Shown: piece by piece, positions 36,147 to 44,551 of the stretch | Layout of the letters: each line of letters opens with the position of its first letter | Position numbering within the stretch: the first letter of the stretch is position 1 | Assembly (NCBI GenBank): GCA_026390075.1 | Contig: JAPLGP010000059.1 | Location: 1-52,661, forward strand | Source of the DNA: Campylobacterales bacterium | GTDB taxonomy: Bacteria > Campylobacterota > Campylobacteria > Campylobacterales > Sulfurimonadaceae | DNA: 52,661 nucleotides | Reading direction: 5' to 3' | Translations under genes and position numbers: made by a program | The notes under the pieces: generated by a model | What the model saw: only the letters and a program-made list of their open reading frames with translations | What the model was told of the DNA's origin: nothing | The model's database searches: none

Positions 36147-37640
36147 TTACTTTTCGCTTCTTTTTTTCGCCTTAAACAGTACGGGTGTTCCAGTAAAATT
36201 AAATGATTCTCTTAGTTTATTTGTTAAATATCTTCTGTAAGTAAAGTGAAGACCTTTTGGTTTATTCATAACTATTGCTATTTTTGGTGGTCTTGATTCA
36301 TACTGAGTAGCGTAGTAGATTCGGATAACCTGTCCATGCATACTTGGAAGTTGGTGGCGTCTCATAGCTTTTTCCATAGCTTCGTTGAGTTTTGAAGTTG
36401 TGATTCTTTGAGAGTAGTTGTCGTTAATCTCTAGAATCATGTCGTGAAGCTTCTCAACTCTTTGGTGCGTGCTTGCAGAGAGCGTTATGATTGGTGCATA
36501 TGCTAAAAACTTAAATCTGTCTCTTACTTCTCTAATGATTTTATCGTAATCATCTCTTGCCGCGATATCCCATTTGTTGAGAACGATGATACATGCAAGT
36601 CTATTTTTATCAACTAGACCAGCGATTTTTTCATCCAAATCTAAAAATGGTTGACTCGCATCTAAAACTACAAGTGCCATATTTGCACTATCGAGCATCT
36701 CAGTTGTTCGCATAAGAGCAAACTTTTCAATACCTGTAATTTTTCCTCTTCTTCTAATCCCCGCAGTATCGACAAAGGTCAGTTGTTTGCCTTTGTACTC
36801 AATGCTTTCATCAATCGGGTCGATTGTTGTACCTGCAACATCACTTACAACGGAACGGTCTTCTTTTAAAAGAGCATTTAAGAGTGAGCTTTTTCCAACA
36901 TTTACACGACCGATAATTGCAATTTTGATGTGATTGACATCATTTTCATCAAACTCTTTTATGCGGTCATTTTGTGCAAAAATAGAGTCTTCTTCGATAT
37001 CTTCTATCTCTTCTTCGTCTGTGTAGTAAAAGCCATCGTCCTCTTCGTCTATCTCTTCATCTTCGCCAAAGAAATCGTACTCTTCATCTTCATCCATCGC
37101 TTTTTCATTTAACTCTTTGCTACTCTCATTTTCTTCTTCTTGAATGATGTCGCTATCAGGAATAAGTGCATAAAGCCAATCAAAAAGTGCGCTCACACCT
37201 CTGTTATGAGAGACAGAGATACCAAAAATGGCATCTGTTCCAAACTCATAAAAATCCCAAAGTTTCTCTTTCATTTTGTCATTATCTATTTTGTTTACAA
37301 CAAGAGCAACATCTTTGCCAAGTGTTTGAAGTTCATAAAAAAGTTTTTTATCTTCATCTTCTGGTAAACCTTTTCCATCGACCATAAATAAAATAATGTC
37401 CGCTCTGTATGCAGCTTGAAGTGATTTTTCTTTGATTTTATCAAAAAGTTCGCACCCTTTATCCAGACCGCCAGTGTCTAAAAGCTCCACTTCTTTATTG
37501 ATGATAATGGCATTTCTTCTTTTTACATCTCTTGTTGTTCCAGCTTGTTCAGATGTAATTGCATCTCTTTTTTTGAGAAGTCTGTTGAACAGAGAACTTT
37601 TGCCGACATTTGGGCGACCGATAATAGCGATTTTTTTCAT
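36147..37640 (-). CDS. der: GTPase Der (EngA), with long acidic linker
   Basis: Der has two GTPase domains and a KH-like C-terminal domain and is needed for assembly of the large ribosomal subunit. The loops are GRPNVGKS at 8-15 and GRVNVGKS at 244-251. Between them, residues about 168-235 form a linker made largely of glutamate and aspartate (such as EDEEIDEEDDGF), much longer than in E. coli. Long acidic linkers are known in related bacteria. Length 497. Confidence 0.95.
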   Translation of the reverse strand: MKKIAIIGRPNVGKSSLFNRLLKKRDAITSEQAGTTRDVKRRNAIIINKEVELLDTGGLDKGCELFDKIKEKSLQAAYRADIILFMVDGKGLPEDEDKKLFYELQTLGKDVALVVNKIDNDKMKEKLWDFYEFGTDAIFGISVSHNRGVSALFDWLYALIPDSDIIQEEENESSKELNEKAMDEDEEYDFFGEDEEIDEEDDGFYYTDEEEIEDIEEDSIFAQNDRIKEFDENDVNHIKIAIIGRVNVGKSSLLNALLKEDRSVVSDVAGTTIDPIDESIEYKGKQLTFVDTAGIRRRGKITGIEKFALMRTTEMLDSANMALVVLDASQPFLDLDEKIAGLVDKNRLACIIVLNKWDIAARDDYDKIIREVRDRFKFLAYAPIITLSASTHQRVEKLHDMILEINDNYSQRITTSKLNEAMEKAMRRHQLPSMHGQVIRIYYATQYESRPPKIAIVMNKPKGLHFTYRRYLTNKLRESFNFTGTPVLFKAKKRSEK

Positions 37641-37735
37641 GTGAAACCTTGTAGTGTAGTTATATAGTTTTAAGAAGTGTGTTTAATAAAATATATTTGA
37701 AGTGAAATTATATCCAAATAATCATGCTAGAAGAG

Positions 37736-37755
37736 AGCCCTCAAGAAAGAGGGCT
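37736..37755 (-). terminator. Terminator after the LPP20-like gene
   Basis: AGCCCTC at 37736-37742 pairs with GAGGGCT at 37749-37755. Reading on the minus strand it follows the lipoprotein stop directly and continues into CTCTTCT. Confidence 0.6.
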
Positions 37756-37761
37756 AAGAAG

Positions 37762-38352
37762 TTAGTTTGTCGGGAACTCTTTTTCGAGATTTTCTAAAGC
37801 TTGTTGTGATTGAAATTGTTGCCAGAGCGCATCATCTTTTTTGAAGCTTGAACGAACAGCATCCTTGACATCTCTATTTACCGCAGCTTCTGGAACAGCA
37901 ACTAGCATATATAAAGCACCTGATGGAGCATTCCACATGTCAACTACTTTAGAATTTTCTAAATTGATTTTTGCAACTTGTTTAGAGACAGAAGTTGAAA
38001 CTGCGTCCACTGTTTCTTGACTCCCATTTCCAGTTGCTCTTGTGAAAACTTCTACTTTATCTTTGACTAAAGTATTGATTTGCTGTGCAAGGTCAGAACG
38101 ACCATTTGCTAGGGCGACACGGCGCATGTGACCCATTCCAGCTGCACTGTTTGGAGCAATTCCAACACCTGAATACGCAGATTTTACATTCGGGATACAA
38201 GTCCATTGAGGTGCTGCAACACCTTCTTGCTTACATTGAAAATTTGAGTCTTGTTTATACTCAACCGTTGTTGTTGATGGCTCTTTAGAACAGCCAGTGT
38301 AAAGTATCATAGATAAAGCAGTAAACGCAATCGAGGACAAGGTTTTAATCAT
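37762..38352 (-). CDS. LPP20-type lipoprotein
   Basis: The 196-residue protein has a lipoprotein signal peptide with the lipid cysteine at C21 (LYTGC). The mature part (YSGVGIAPNSAAGM ... ALANGRSDLAQQINTLVKDKV) matches the LPP20 family, known as a surface antigen in Helicobacter; its role is unknown. I start at ATG 38352, which has an AAGGA ribosome site, instead of the ATG 45 bases upstream. A near copy of the 12-base word is at 37931. Confidence 0.85.
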   Translation of the reverse strand: MIKTLSSIAFTALSMILYTGCSKEPSTTTVEYKQDSNFQCKQEGVAAPQWTCIPNVKSAYSGVGIAPNSAAGMGHMRRVALANGRSDLAQQINTLVKDKVEVFTRATGNGSQETVDAVSTSVSKQVAKINLENSKVVDMWNAPSGALYMLVAVPEAAVNRDVKDAVRSSFKKDDALWQQFQSQQALENLEKEFPTN

Positions 38353-38404
38353 TTTAAATCCTTTGAAAAATTTTGAGAATGGTAGCATAATTTTCAATAA
38401 TGGA

Positions 38405-38410
38405 TATAAT
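38405..38410 (+). promoter_or_regulatory. -10 box seven bases before a phosphoribosyltransferase start
   Basis: TATAAT at 38405-38410 ends seven bases before ATG 38418, so the mRNA should start at or next to the ATG. An ATG at 38400 in the same frame would lie upstream of the promoter and is rejected. Confidence 0.6.
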
Positions 38411-38417
38411 TCACTTT

Positions 38418-38861
38418 ATGAAATATTATGCATATGAAAATTTTAAAAATGATACAAATCATTTAATCAATCAAGTAAAAGGTTTCCAACCAGAGGCAAT
38501 CGTAGCAATTGCTAGAGGTGGATTAACAGTTGCACATGCCATGGCTGAGGGCTTAGATATTAGAAATGTTCAAACGATTCGAACAGAACTTTATGACAAA
38601 ACAACAAAACGCTCAGAGATTACAATATTTGGCGCGTGTACATTTGAAGCAGTTCAAAGGGTTCTAGTCATTGATGATATCGCCGATAGCGGAGATACTC
38701 TGAGCGTTGTTATGAACTTCTTGGCATGTGGGTTTGGTGAGATTGAGTTTAAATCAGCTACGCTTTTTTATAAAAAAACATCGGTTTATGAGCCTCACTT
38801 TTGGATTAATGAGGCGGATGATTGGATAGACTTTTTTTGGGAGAGAGATTTTAAGAACTAA
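38418..38861 (+). CDS. Phosphoribosyltransferase (COG2236-like)
   Basis: The 147-residue protein has the PRPP-binding loop VLVIDDIADSGDT at residues 82-94 and AIVAIARGGL near 30, typical of purine phosphoribosyltransferases such as hypoxanthine or xanthine salvage enzymes. The last 49 codons (38707-38861) recur 2.75 kb downstream as a separate fragment on the other side of the restriction island. The word-like TTGGCATGTGGG at 38721 lies at the start of the duplicated part. Exact substrate unknown. Confidence 0.87.
   Translation: MKYYAYENFKNDTNHLINQVKGFQPEAIVAIARGGLTVAHAMAEGLDIRNVQTIRTELYDKTTKRSEITIFGACTFEAVQRVLVIDDIADSGDTLSVVMNFLACGFGEIEFKSATLFYKKTSVYEPHFWINEADDWIDFFWERDFKN
38710..38858 (+). 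repeat. Left copy of about 149-base direct repeat flanking the R-M island
   Basis: Matches 41462-41610 at an offset of 2752 with about a dozen differences, and is identical over some 65 bases in the middle. It is the true 3' end of the phosphoribosyltransferase gene. Confidence 0.9.
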
Positions 38862-38866
38862 ATTTC

Positions 38867-39979
38867 TTATTTTCCCGATTTCATTCTATTATGCAATTTA
38901 CATAACATTTGACAATTATTTGCTTCAGTTTTTCCGCCCTCATGCCAAGGTGTTATATGGTCTGCTTCCATTTCGTTTAGCTCATAATGAGTTTTTTCAC
39001 TTTTATCTTTTTCGCATACGGGGCAAATCCCTTTTTGTCTTTCATAAGTTTCTCTTTTTTGTTTGTCAGTAAAAGCACGAATATTTAGGTACTTTTCATT
39101 TTTCGTTAGAACATATTGGTAAACTCCAGACTTTTTGGTTACATCTTCATCTTGCATTAATTTGGCTATTTCTTCTTCTAATTTTTTAGAATCAAACTCT
39201 TGATTTTTAAATTCATTGTATAGTAAACCAAAATCGACACCTTTCATCTCTTTGCGATATTTTGGGAAAAGTGCCTTAACCCAATTTATAACACTTTGAA
39301 AATAGAGCCACAATTCATTTGCATTTGGTTTATGTTGATTATCTGCCATATATTGTTCGATTTTCCCATCATTTATCCACGATATAGCAGTTTCTAAATA
39401 ATCTTGACGGATTGGAGAGCCAGTCATATAATCACTTCCTATGCCATAAGCAGGGCAACCTGATTTGCTAAAATATTTTTTTGCATCTGTGAGCCAAGTT
39501 CCCGTATAAATAGCATTTCTTAGCTCTTGATCGGTTAGTTTTTCCCCTGCTATATTTATCGTTTTAAACCAATCTAATTTTTCTTTATCATTTCCTTCGC
39601 AAAAATAAACCATCAGCTTATAATCAAGTATCTGCTCTTGCTCATCTTTGGTTAGAGTGTGAAAATACTGTGGATTTGACTGATAAATTAAAGAAAAAAA
39701 TCCCTTTACATATTCGCAAATACTTATAGTTCGTTGTTGTCCGTCTAAAACCTCATAAGTGTCATCTTCATTTTTGACCCAATACATTACATTTAAAGGA
39801 AAATTTTTAAAAACTGTTTCTATGACAGAATCTCTTTGCTTATCTTTATAGACAAATTCCCTTTGATATTTTGGTCGGATATTGAGGTTTCCACCAAACC
39901 CTATAACACCTTCTTCATCACTGTTTATATATCCACTTACAACTTCTTTGATTGATATTTCTTTGAGTTCTATTTTCAT
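38867..39979 (-). CDS. DUF262 and HNH nuclease, probable restriction enzyme
   Basis: The N-terminal half is a DUF262 domain with DGQQRT at residues 79-84, as in GmrSD-type nucleases, where this motif belongs to a nucleotide-driven part. The C-terminal end is an HNH nuclease with C319-C322 and C356-C360 zinc pairs and the catalytic ADHI segment at 339-342. It ends six bases from the phosphoribosyltransferase stop on the other strand and lies 14 bases after the methylase gene, so it is probably the restriction partner. Recognition site unknown. Confidence 0.82.
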   Translation of the reverse strand: MKIELKEISIKEVVSGYINSDEEGVIGFGGNLNIRPKYQREFVYKDKQRDSVIETVFKNFPLNVMYWVKNEDDTYEVLDGQQRTISICEYVKGFFSLIYQSNPQYFHTLTKDEQEQILDYKLMVYFCEGNDKEKLDWFKTINIAGEKLTDQELRNAIYTGTWLTDAKKYFSKSGCPAYGIGSDYMTGSPIRQDYLETAISWINDGKIEQYMADNQHKPNANELWLYFQSVINWVKALFPKYRKEMKGVDFGLLYNEFKNQEFDSKKLEEEIAKLMQDEDVTKKSGVYQYVLTKNEKYLNIRAFTDKQKRETYERQKGICPVCEKDKSEKTHYELNEMEADHITPWHEGGKTEANNCQMLCKLHNRMKSGK

Positions 39980-39993
39980 AAATAAATTTTCCT

Positions 39994-41079
39994 TTATAGT
40001 TTTTTGTTTTTGATTAAAAATCTCGTATAAAGCACTTTTAAATAACCATTGATATTGTCTGCAGTGTAATAAACTCCGTCTGGTTTTTTATCCAAAAGTA
40101 TTGTTGAGCTAGTATTTACTTTGCTTCCATTAGTGACCGAGCCATCTTTGTTAATTTGCTTCGGATTTATATATTTTTTTGTTGGAGTTGCTTCAAATTC
40201 ATCTCTACCAGATGTCATTCCTACAATATCAAATTGGTCTGGATTGTATTTAGCCAAAAATGTGATTGGCACTCCCATTATTCCATTATAATCCATTGGT
40301 ATATCTTTGGTTATACACACTTCTATTGCATCATAATTATCATATCTTGGGTATTCGGTTTCGTTATATTTTTTGTAAAGTATTAAATCTTCATGTCTTT
40401 TTTTAAATTCCAGATTTGTAAGCCATGTTACACCTGAAACTCTAATCATTCCATCTTTATGGTCACTTGCGGTTGCATAATCTTCGTAGTGTTTGTTAAT
40501 AAAGTGTGCAGCACCACCGTGAAATCCGTATCCTAACCATAATTTATTATCTTTTATGAGCTTGAATATCTCTTTGTATTTTGTTGCATTTTGATGACCA
40601 ATAATTATAAATTTTTTACCATATTCATCTAATTGAGCTACATAATCTCTAAATAATGAAAAAGGTGGATTAGTCACCACAATATCAGCTTCTTCTAGAA
40701 TTTTAATACATTCATTGCTTCTAAAATCCCCGTTTTGTTCTAATGGTGTTTTGAATTTGTCCAAAGCATCTATCTTTCCATCGCCGTTTAAATCCTCTTT
40801 GAGTTCAAGCTTGTAGGATGGCTTTTCTTTTTCAAAATGGGTGGTGATAAGTTTTTTCAATCCAAGATGTTCAAAATTTAATGCAAAATATCTAAAAAAG
40901 TTACTCTCTTGCGGGTCATCACAATTGCAAAATACGACCTTGCCTTTGAAATGGTCTTGATAATGTTTTAGCTCCCTTTCTATGTCTGGCAATTGTGTGT
41001 AAAATTCATCATTTTTCTCTTTGTTTGCTTTTCGTAAATTACTATTTGAAGCTTTTTTAGGTTGATTATCTTTTGGCAT
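39994..41079 (-). CDS. Adenine-specific DNA methyltransferase, EcoRI family
   Basis: The 361-residue protein matches the EcoRI methylase family: DEFYTQLPDIERELKHY near the start, CNCDDPQESNFFRYF, and the NPPF motif at 137-140, which is the catalytic motif of N6-adenine methylases. An EF-hand-like segment (DLNGDGKIDALDKF) lies at 97-110. The family does not fix the site: GAATTC occurs several times in this window. The gene is divergent from a small helix-turn-helix gene, as in controller-type systems. Confidence 0.88.
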   Translation of the reverse strand: MPKDNQPKKASNSNLRKANKEKNDEFYTQLPDIERELKHYQDHFKGKVVFCNCDDPQESNFFRYFALNFEHLGLKKLITTHFEKEKPSYKLELKEDLNGDGKIDALDKFKTPLEQNGDFRSNECIKILEEADIVVTNPPFSLFRDYVAQLDEYGKKFIIIGHQNATKYKEIFKLIKDNKLWLGYGFHGGAAHFINKHYEDYATASDHKDGMIRVSGVTWLTNLEFKKRHEDLILYKKYNETEYPRYDNYDAIEVCITKDIPMDYNGIMGVPITFLAKYNPDQFDIVGMTSGRDEFEATPTKKYINPKQINKDGSVTNGSKVNTSSTILLDKKPDGVYYTADNINGYLKVLYTRFLIKNKKL

Positions 41080-41114
41080 ATTTCCACACTTTTAATGATT
41101 TTTGTTTAACATTT

Positions 41115-41181
41115 CAACATTCTATATTATTAATGTTGAATATAACAACTAAATTATTATTAAGTGTAGAATATAACAACT
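41115..41181. promoter_or_regulatory. Repeats between methylase and HTH gene, candidate operators
   Basis: CAACATT/AATGTTG form an inverted repeat (41115-41138). GTTGAATATAACAACT at 41135-41150 recurs as GTAGAATATAACAACT at 41166-41181. The two start 31 bases apart, three helix turns, so two bound dimers would lie on one DNA face. This arrangement fits control of the restriction-modification genes by the neighbouring HTH protein. Confidence 0.55.
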
Positions 41182-41234
41182 GTTGTTTTGTAAAGTGCCT
41201 ATATGTAGCCTACGATAAAAAAAGTGGGAACGAA

Positions 41235-41438
41235 ATGACTCAAAGAGATATAGCGGGGTATTTGAATATTGATAGAACAACACTATATAATTGGAAAAAG
41301 AGTAAACCAAACCTTTACAAAACTTTGATGTTAGGGCTTATGGTTGATGAAATAATCGAAAAAAATGAAAAAAGTTTGAATGAGCTCAAAGAACTCAAAG
41401 AGAGTTTTTTACAACTTAAAACAACTCAAAAACAGTAA
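41235..41438 (+). CDS. Small HTH protein, possible controller of the R-M genes
   Basis: The 67-residue protein opens with MTQRDIAGYLNIDRTTLYNWKK, a clear helix-turn-helix, and ends in a charged coiled coil (NEKSLNELKELKESFLQLK). It resembles small transcriptional controllers of restriction-modification systems. I start at ATG 41235; the open frame upstream is not protein-like. The methylase is transcribed in the other direction from the same region with paired repeats. Confidence 0.65.
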   Translation: MTQRDIAGYLNIDRTTLYNWKKSKPNLYKTLMLGLMVDEIIEKNEKSLNELKELKESFLQLKTTQKQ

Positions 41439-41463
41439 AGAAGAAAAGCGGGGCAAGATTATT

Positions 41464-41616
41464 ATGAATTTCTTGGCATGTGGATTTACTAAGATTGAGT
41501 TTAAATCAGCTACGCTTTTTTATAAAAAAACATCGGTTTATGAGCCTCACTTTTGGATAAATGAGGCAGAGGACTGGATAGATTTTTTTTGGGAAAGTGA
41601 TTTTAAAGAAGTATAA
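41464..41616 (+). pseudogene. Duplicated 3' end of the phosphoribosyltransferase gene
   Basis: The frame from ATG 41464 encodes a 50-residue tail (MNFLACGFTKIEFKSATLF ... WESDF) that differs at about five positions from the end of the gene at 38418. It lacks the catalytic loop, so it cannot work as an enzyme. It is the right-hand copy of the direct repeat around the restriction island. A one-mismatch word is at 41474. Confidence 0.85.
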
Positions 41617-41619
41617 CTT

Positions 41620-41991
41620 TTAGTGCCCAGCATGTTTTTTTGTAAAATCTGTTTCATAAATATAGGTTGCTATCGCCCTTAAAGTCTCTTTATCAAAGCC
41701 TAGTTTTGGCATAAGTCCATGTTTTTTGACAGAATCAAGCATTAAAGAACTCTCTTCTTTTGGGTCTTCTACCCAAATTGACATGTACTCTATAAAATCT
41801 TCTTTTATTGGAAATGCCATCATGTACTGTTGTTTAAAATCAACAACAGACGGAGCAGAGACTGTTTTTGTTTCAAAATGACATGTGATACAGTTTCCGC
41901 TAAACAACAAAGAACTATTTTCATTTGCCTGTACATTGAAGGCTAACACAAAAAAAGTAACTATTGCTGTTGCTTTTTTACTTAACACCAT
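41620..41991 (-). CDS. Small c-type cytochrome
   Basis: The 123-residue protein has a signal peptide and one haem site CITCH at residues 34-38, with methionines in the C-terminal half (GLMPKLGF) that could be the second ligand. It is a periplasmic electron carrier of unknown partner. The neighbour at 41994 ends three bases away on the same strand, so they could share a transcript. Confidence 0.88.
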   Translation of the reverse strand: MVLSKKATAIVTFFVLAFNVQANENSSLLFSGNCITCHFETKTVSAPSVVDFKQQYMMAFPIKEDFIEYMSIWVEDPKEESSLMLDSVKKHGLMPKLGFDKETLRAIATYIYETDFTKKHAGH

Positions 41992-41993
41992 AA

Positions 41994-42746
41994 CTATTTT
42001 TTAGCCTTTTTTATCATCTCATACGCTTGATTTATTTCTTGCGTTTTTGCAGTTGCTTCTTTCATGTAATCATCACTTTTTCCCTGCGATTTTATGATGT
42101 CGGGATGGTACTGTTTTATGAGGCTTCTGTACGCTTTTTTGATGCTGTCCAAATCATCATTTTCATTCACACCTAAAAGTTTATACGCCTCAGAAATGTT
42201 TGCCTTTGGATGCAAATTTTTTATCATTTGTTCAAATTGGTCGAAAATTTCATGGTACGCTTTTGGGTCAAATTCAAAAGCTTCTGCAATTACTTGTAAA
42301 ACTTCTTCTTCATTTTTACTCATTTCACCATCAATAAATGCAAGTTGAATTAAAAATCCCATAAATTGATGTTGCTTTGCTGTATCTTTTTTTATGGTTT
42401 GCGCTAAAATTTGCGCTACTTCTTGAAGGTTATCAAAGCGTTCTTTTTGTTCGTTGAAAATCTCTTTTAAGATATCTTTTGTCTTTTGTGGTTCTGGAAA
42501 AACTGCAGAAATATCATCAAACATTATGCCGATAAGTTCTGCTTCAAGAGCATCCACTTTTCCATCTGCTTTTGCAACTTTCGCAACAAGGGCTACAAAA
42601 AGCCCAAGTTCACTCTTTTGTAGTGCTTCTTTTGAGACTGAAAAGTTTTTAAATGCCTCTTTTGAGTAGTCTGTATATTTTGAGTAGCTTTTAAAAATAT
42701 AGTAAAAAACTGCTCCTAGAATTGCGAATAATAGTATATTTCCCAT
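41994..42746 (-). CDS. DjlA-like protein (TerB-like domain plus J domain)
   Basis: The 250-residue protein has one N-terminal membrane helix (MGNILLFAILGAVFYYIF), a TerB-like helical domain at about 40-160, and a C-terminal J domain with HPD in KQYHPDII. It resembles DjlA, a membrane-bound co-chaperone of DnaK. I start at ATG 42746, with AAGGA upstream, instead of a longer reading that lies in the promoter region of the divergent gene. Confidence 0.85.
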   Translation of the reverse strand: MGNILLFAILGAVFYYIFKSYSKYTDYSKEAFKNFSVSKEALQKSELGLFVALVAKVAKADGKVDALEAELIGIMFDDISAVFPEPQKTKDILKEIFNEQKERFDNLQEVAQILAQTIKKDTAKQHQFMGFLIQLAFIDGEMSKNEEEVLQVIAEAFEFDPKAYHEIFDQFEQMIKNLHPKANISEAYKLLGVNENDDLDSIKKAYRSLIKQYHPDIIKSQGKSDDYMKEATAKTQEINQAYEMIKKAKK

Positions 42747-42795
42747 GTCGTTCCTTGTTAATTTTTCGAGATTATACAACACTAAAATGAATGGG

Positions 42796-42801
42796 TATAA
42801 T
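42796..42801 (+). promoter_or_regulatory. -10 box seven bases before the transporter start
   Basis: TATAAT at 42796-42801 ends seven bases before ATG 42809. The mRNA would start at or next to the ATG. The in-frame ATG at 42791 lies upstream of the box and is rejected as a start. Confidence 0.6.
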
Positions 42802-42808
42802 TGCACTT

Positions 42809-43696
42809 ATGAAACAGACAACTAAGCTTAATCTCGGCGTAAAATATATGCTCATCTCCTCTTTTTTATTTGCACTTATGGCTGCTTTTGCAAAACTTTC
42901 AAGTGAACATATGAGTTCACTTGAAGTTGTATTTTTTAGAAATATTTTTGGTGTCGTCATTATTGGTGTTGCTATTTGGAAATCTCCTCTAAAAAATATA
43001 GGTGGCAAACCATTTTTGCTTTTTTTTAGAGGATTTATGGGTTTTGTTTCGCTTCTTGCCTATTTTTATAATGTAGCGCATATTAGCCTTGGCGATGCTG
43101 CAACTTATTCAAAAACAGCACCTATCTTTACAGCCATTTTTGCTTGGGCTTTTTTAAAAGAGAAACTGACATTAAGCTCTTGGTTGGCAGTATTTGTCGG
43201 CTTTGGTGGGATACTTTTAATCACTCAGCCTAGCGGATTAGGATTTAGTAAATATGATATTTTAGGCATCTTTAGCGGAATCGGTGCGGCACTCGCTTAC
43301 ACTTCTGTAAGAGAGCTAAAAAATTATTATGACACGAGAGCGATTGTTATGTCGTTTATGCTTATTGGAACGGTTGCACCACTCTTTTTGCTGTTTGCTT
43401 CAGAATATTTCCACATGCCAGAACTTGATTTTATGTTGGGTGAATTTGTCATGCCAAAGGGAATTATCTGGTTTTATGTGAGTGGAATGGGGATTTTGGC
43501 GACTCTTTCTCAATACTACATGACAAAAGCGTACGGCGAAACTAAAGCAGGAATCGTCGGAGCGGTAAGTTACACAAATATAGTTTTTGCGATTATGGTT
43601 GGTCTCTTTTTAGGTGACGCCCTTCCGAGTTTTATCACGGCATGTGGAATTTGTTTGATAGTTTTTGCGGGGATAATCGTAGCAAGGCAGAAGTGA
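42809..43696 (+). CDS. EamA-family transporter of the DMT superfamily
   Basis: The 295-residue protein begins MKQTTKLNLGVKYMLISSFLF and has about ten membrane helices in two EamA halves. These carriers export or import small metabolites; the substrate cannot be read from sequence. A perfect word copy encodes YFHMPEL at 43409, and a near copy at 43638. Transcription is probably leaderless. Confidence 0.88.
   Translation: MKQTTKLNLGVKYMLISSFLFALMAAFAKLSSEHMSSLEVVFFRNIFGVVIIGVAIWKSPLKNIGGKPFLLFFRGFMGFVSLLAYFYNVAHISLGDAATYSKTAPIFTAIFAWAFLKEKLTLSSWLAVFVGFGGILLITQPSGLGFSKYDILGIFSGIGAALAYTSVRELKNYYDTRAIVMSFMLIGTVAPLFLLFASEYFHMPELDFMLGEFVMPKGIIWFYVSGMGILATLSQYYMTKAYGETKAGIVGAVSYTNIVFAIMVGLFLGDALPSFITACGICLIVFAGIIVARQK
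43409..43420 (+). repeat. TTCCACATGCCA word, perfect copy
   Basis: Inside the EamA transporter gene, encoding FHMP. Confidence 0.9.
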
Positions 43697-43723
43697 AATA
43701 ACCTTCGTTTAAAACCAATATGC

Positions 43724-43729
43724 TATAAT
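43724..43729 (+). promoter_or_regulatory. Extended -10 promoter of kdsA
   Basis: TATAAT at 43724-43729 preceded by TGC. The ATG at 43756 follows 27 bases later, with AAGG at 43748-43751. Confidence 0.6.
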
Positions 43730-43755
43730 CATTTTCTATTTTTTAGCAAGGCAAA

Positions 43756-44550
43756 ATGATGATACTACTTGCAGGTCCCTGCGTTATCGAGAGTGAAGAG
43801 AATATTTTTAAAATTGCTAAATCTTTGGAAATGTATCAGAATGACAGTTCTATAGATTTTTATTTTAAATCGAGTTTTGACAAAGCAAACAGAACATCAT
43901 TGGATAGTTTTCGCGGTTTAGGTCTTGAAGAGGGATTGAGAATTTTAGAAAAAGTAAGAAATGATTTTGGCTATAAAATTGTAACAGATGTGCATGAATC
44001 GCATCAAGTTCCAAGCGTGGCCGAAGTTGTAGATATGCTCCAAATTCCTGCATTTTTATGCCGTCAAACAGATTTGCTTGTGGCATGTGCAAAAACTACA
44101 AAAGAGGTCAATATCAAAAAAGGACAGTTTATAAATCCACCCGATATGAAATACTCTGTAGCAAAAGTGCTTCAAACCCGTGGATGTGATGAAGTGAGTT
44201 ATGAAAACTCCAAAAAGCATGGAGTTTTTTTGTGTGAGCGAGGTTCTTCCTTTGGCTATGGAAATATAGTCGTTGACATGCGTTCTTTAGTTATCATGCG
44301 AGAGTTCGCACCGACGATTTTTGATGCAACACACTCCGTTCAAATGCCGGGAGCTTTGGGTGGAAAAACAGGCGGAGACAGCTCTATGGTTCCGTATTTG
44401 GCAAGTGCAGCTGCGGCAGTTGGGGTGGATGGTTTCTTTTTTGAAACGCATTTTGACCCAAGCGTTGCTCTAAGCGATGGACCAAATATGATAAAACTTG
44501 AAGCACTTGAAGCTCTGGTTGCTAAGATTAAAAAAATTCAGGAGATTTGA
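43756..44550 (+). CDS. kdsA: 3-deoxy-8-phosphooctulonate synthase
   Basis: KdsA condenses arabinose 5-phosphate with phosphoenolpyruvate for the Kdo part of lipopolysaccharide. The family motifs are AGPCVIESE near the start, [12 protein letters not shown] near 37, and [11 protein letters not shown] near 193. Length (264) is usual. The metal-binding class cannot be settled by eye. The antitoxin gene follows two bases after its stop. Confidence 0.95.
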   Translation: MMILLAGPCVIESEENIFKIAKSLEMYQNDSSIDFYFKSSFDKANRTSLDSFRGLGLEEGLRILEKVRNDFGYKIVTDVHESHQVPSVAEVVDMLQIPAFLCRQTDLLVACAKTTKEVNIKKGQFINPPDMKYSVAKVLQTRGCDEVSYENSKKHGVFLCERGSSFGYGNIVVDMRSLVIMREFAPTIFDATHSVQMPGALGGKTGGDSSMVPYLASAAAAVGVDGFFFETHFDPSVALSDGPNMIKLEALEALVAKIKKIQEI

Positions 44551-44551
44551 G

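Noticed and set aside
39994-41079. GAATTC as the methylase site because of the EcoRI family name
   Set aside because: GAATTC occurs several times (for example 4132, 8404, 14801), and the family covers other sites, so the sequence gives no support.
41380-41616. A 78-codon frame starting at 41380 as a full gene
   Set aside because: Its first 28 codons overlap the HTH gene in another frame, and the rest is the duplicated tail of the phosphoribosyltransferase gene. I list only the tail, as a fragment.
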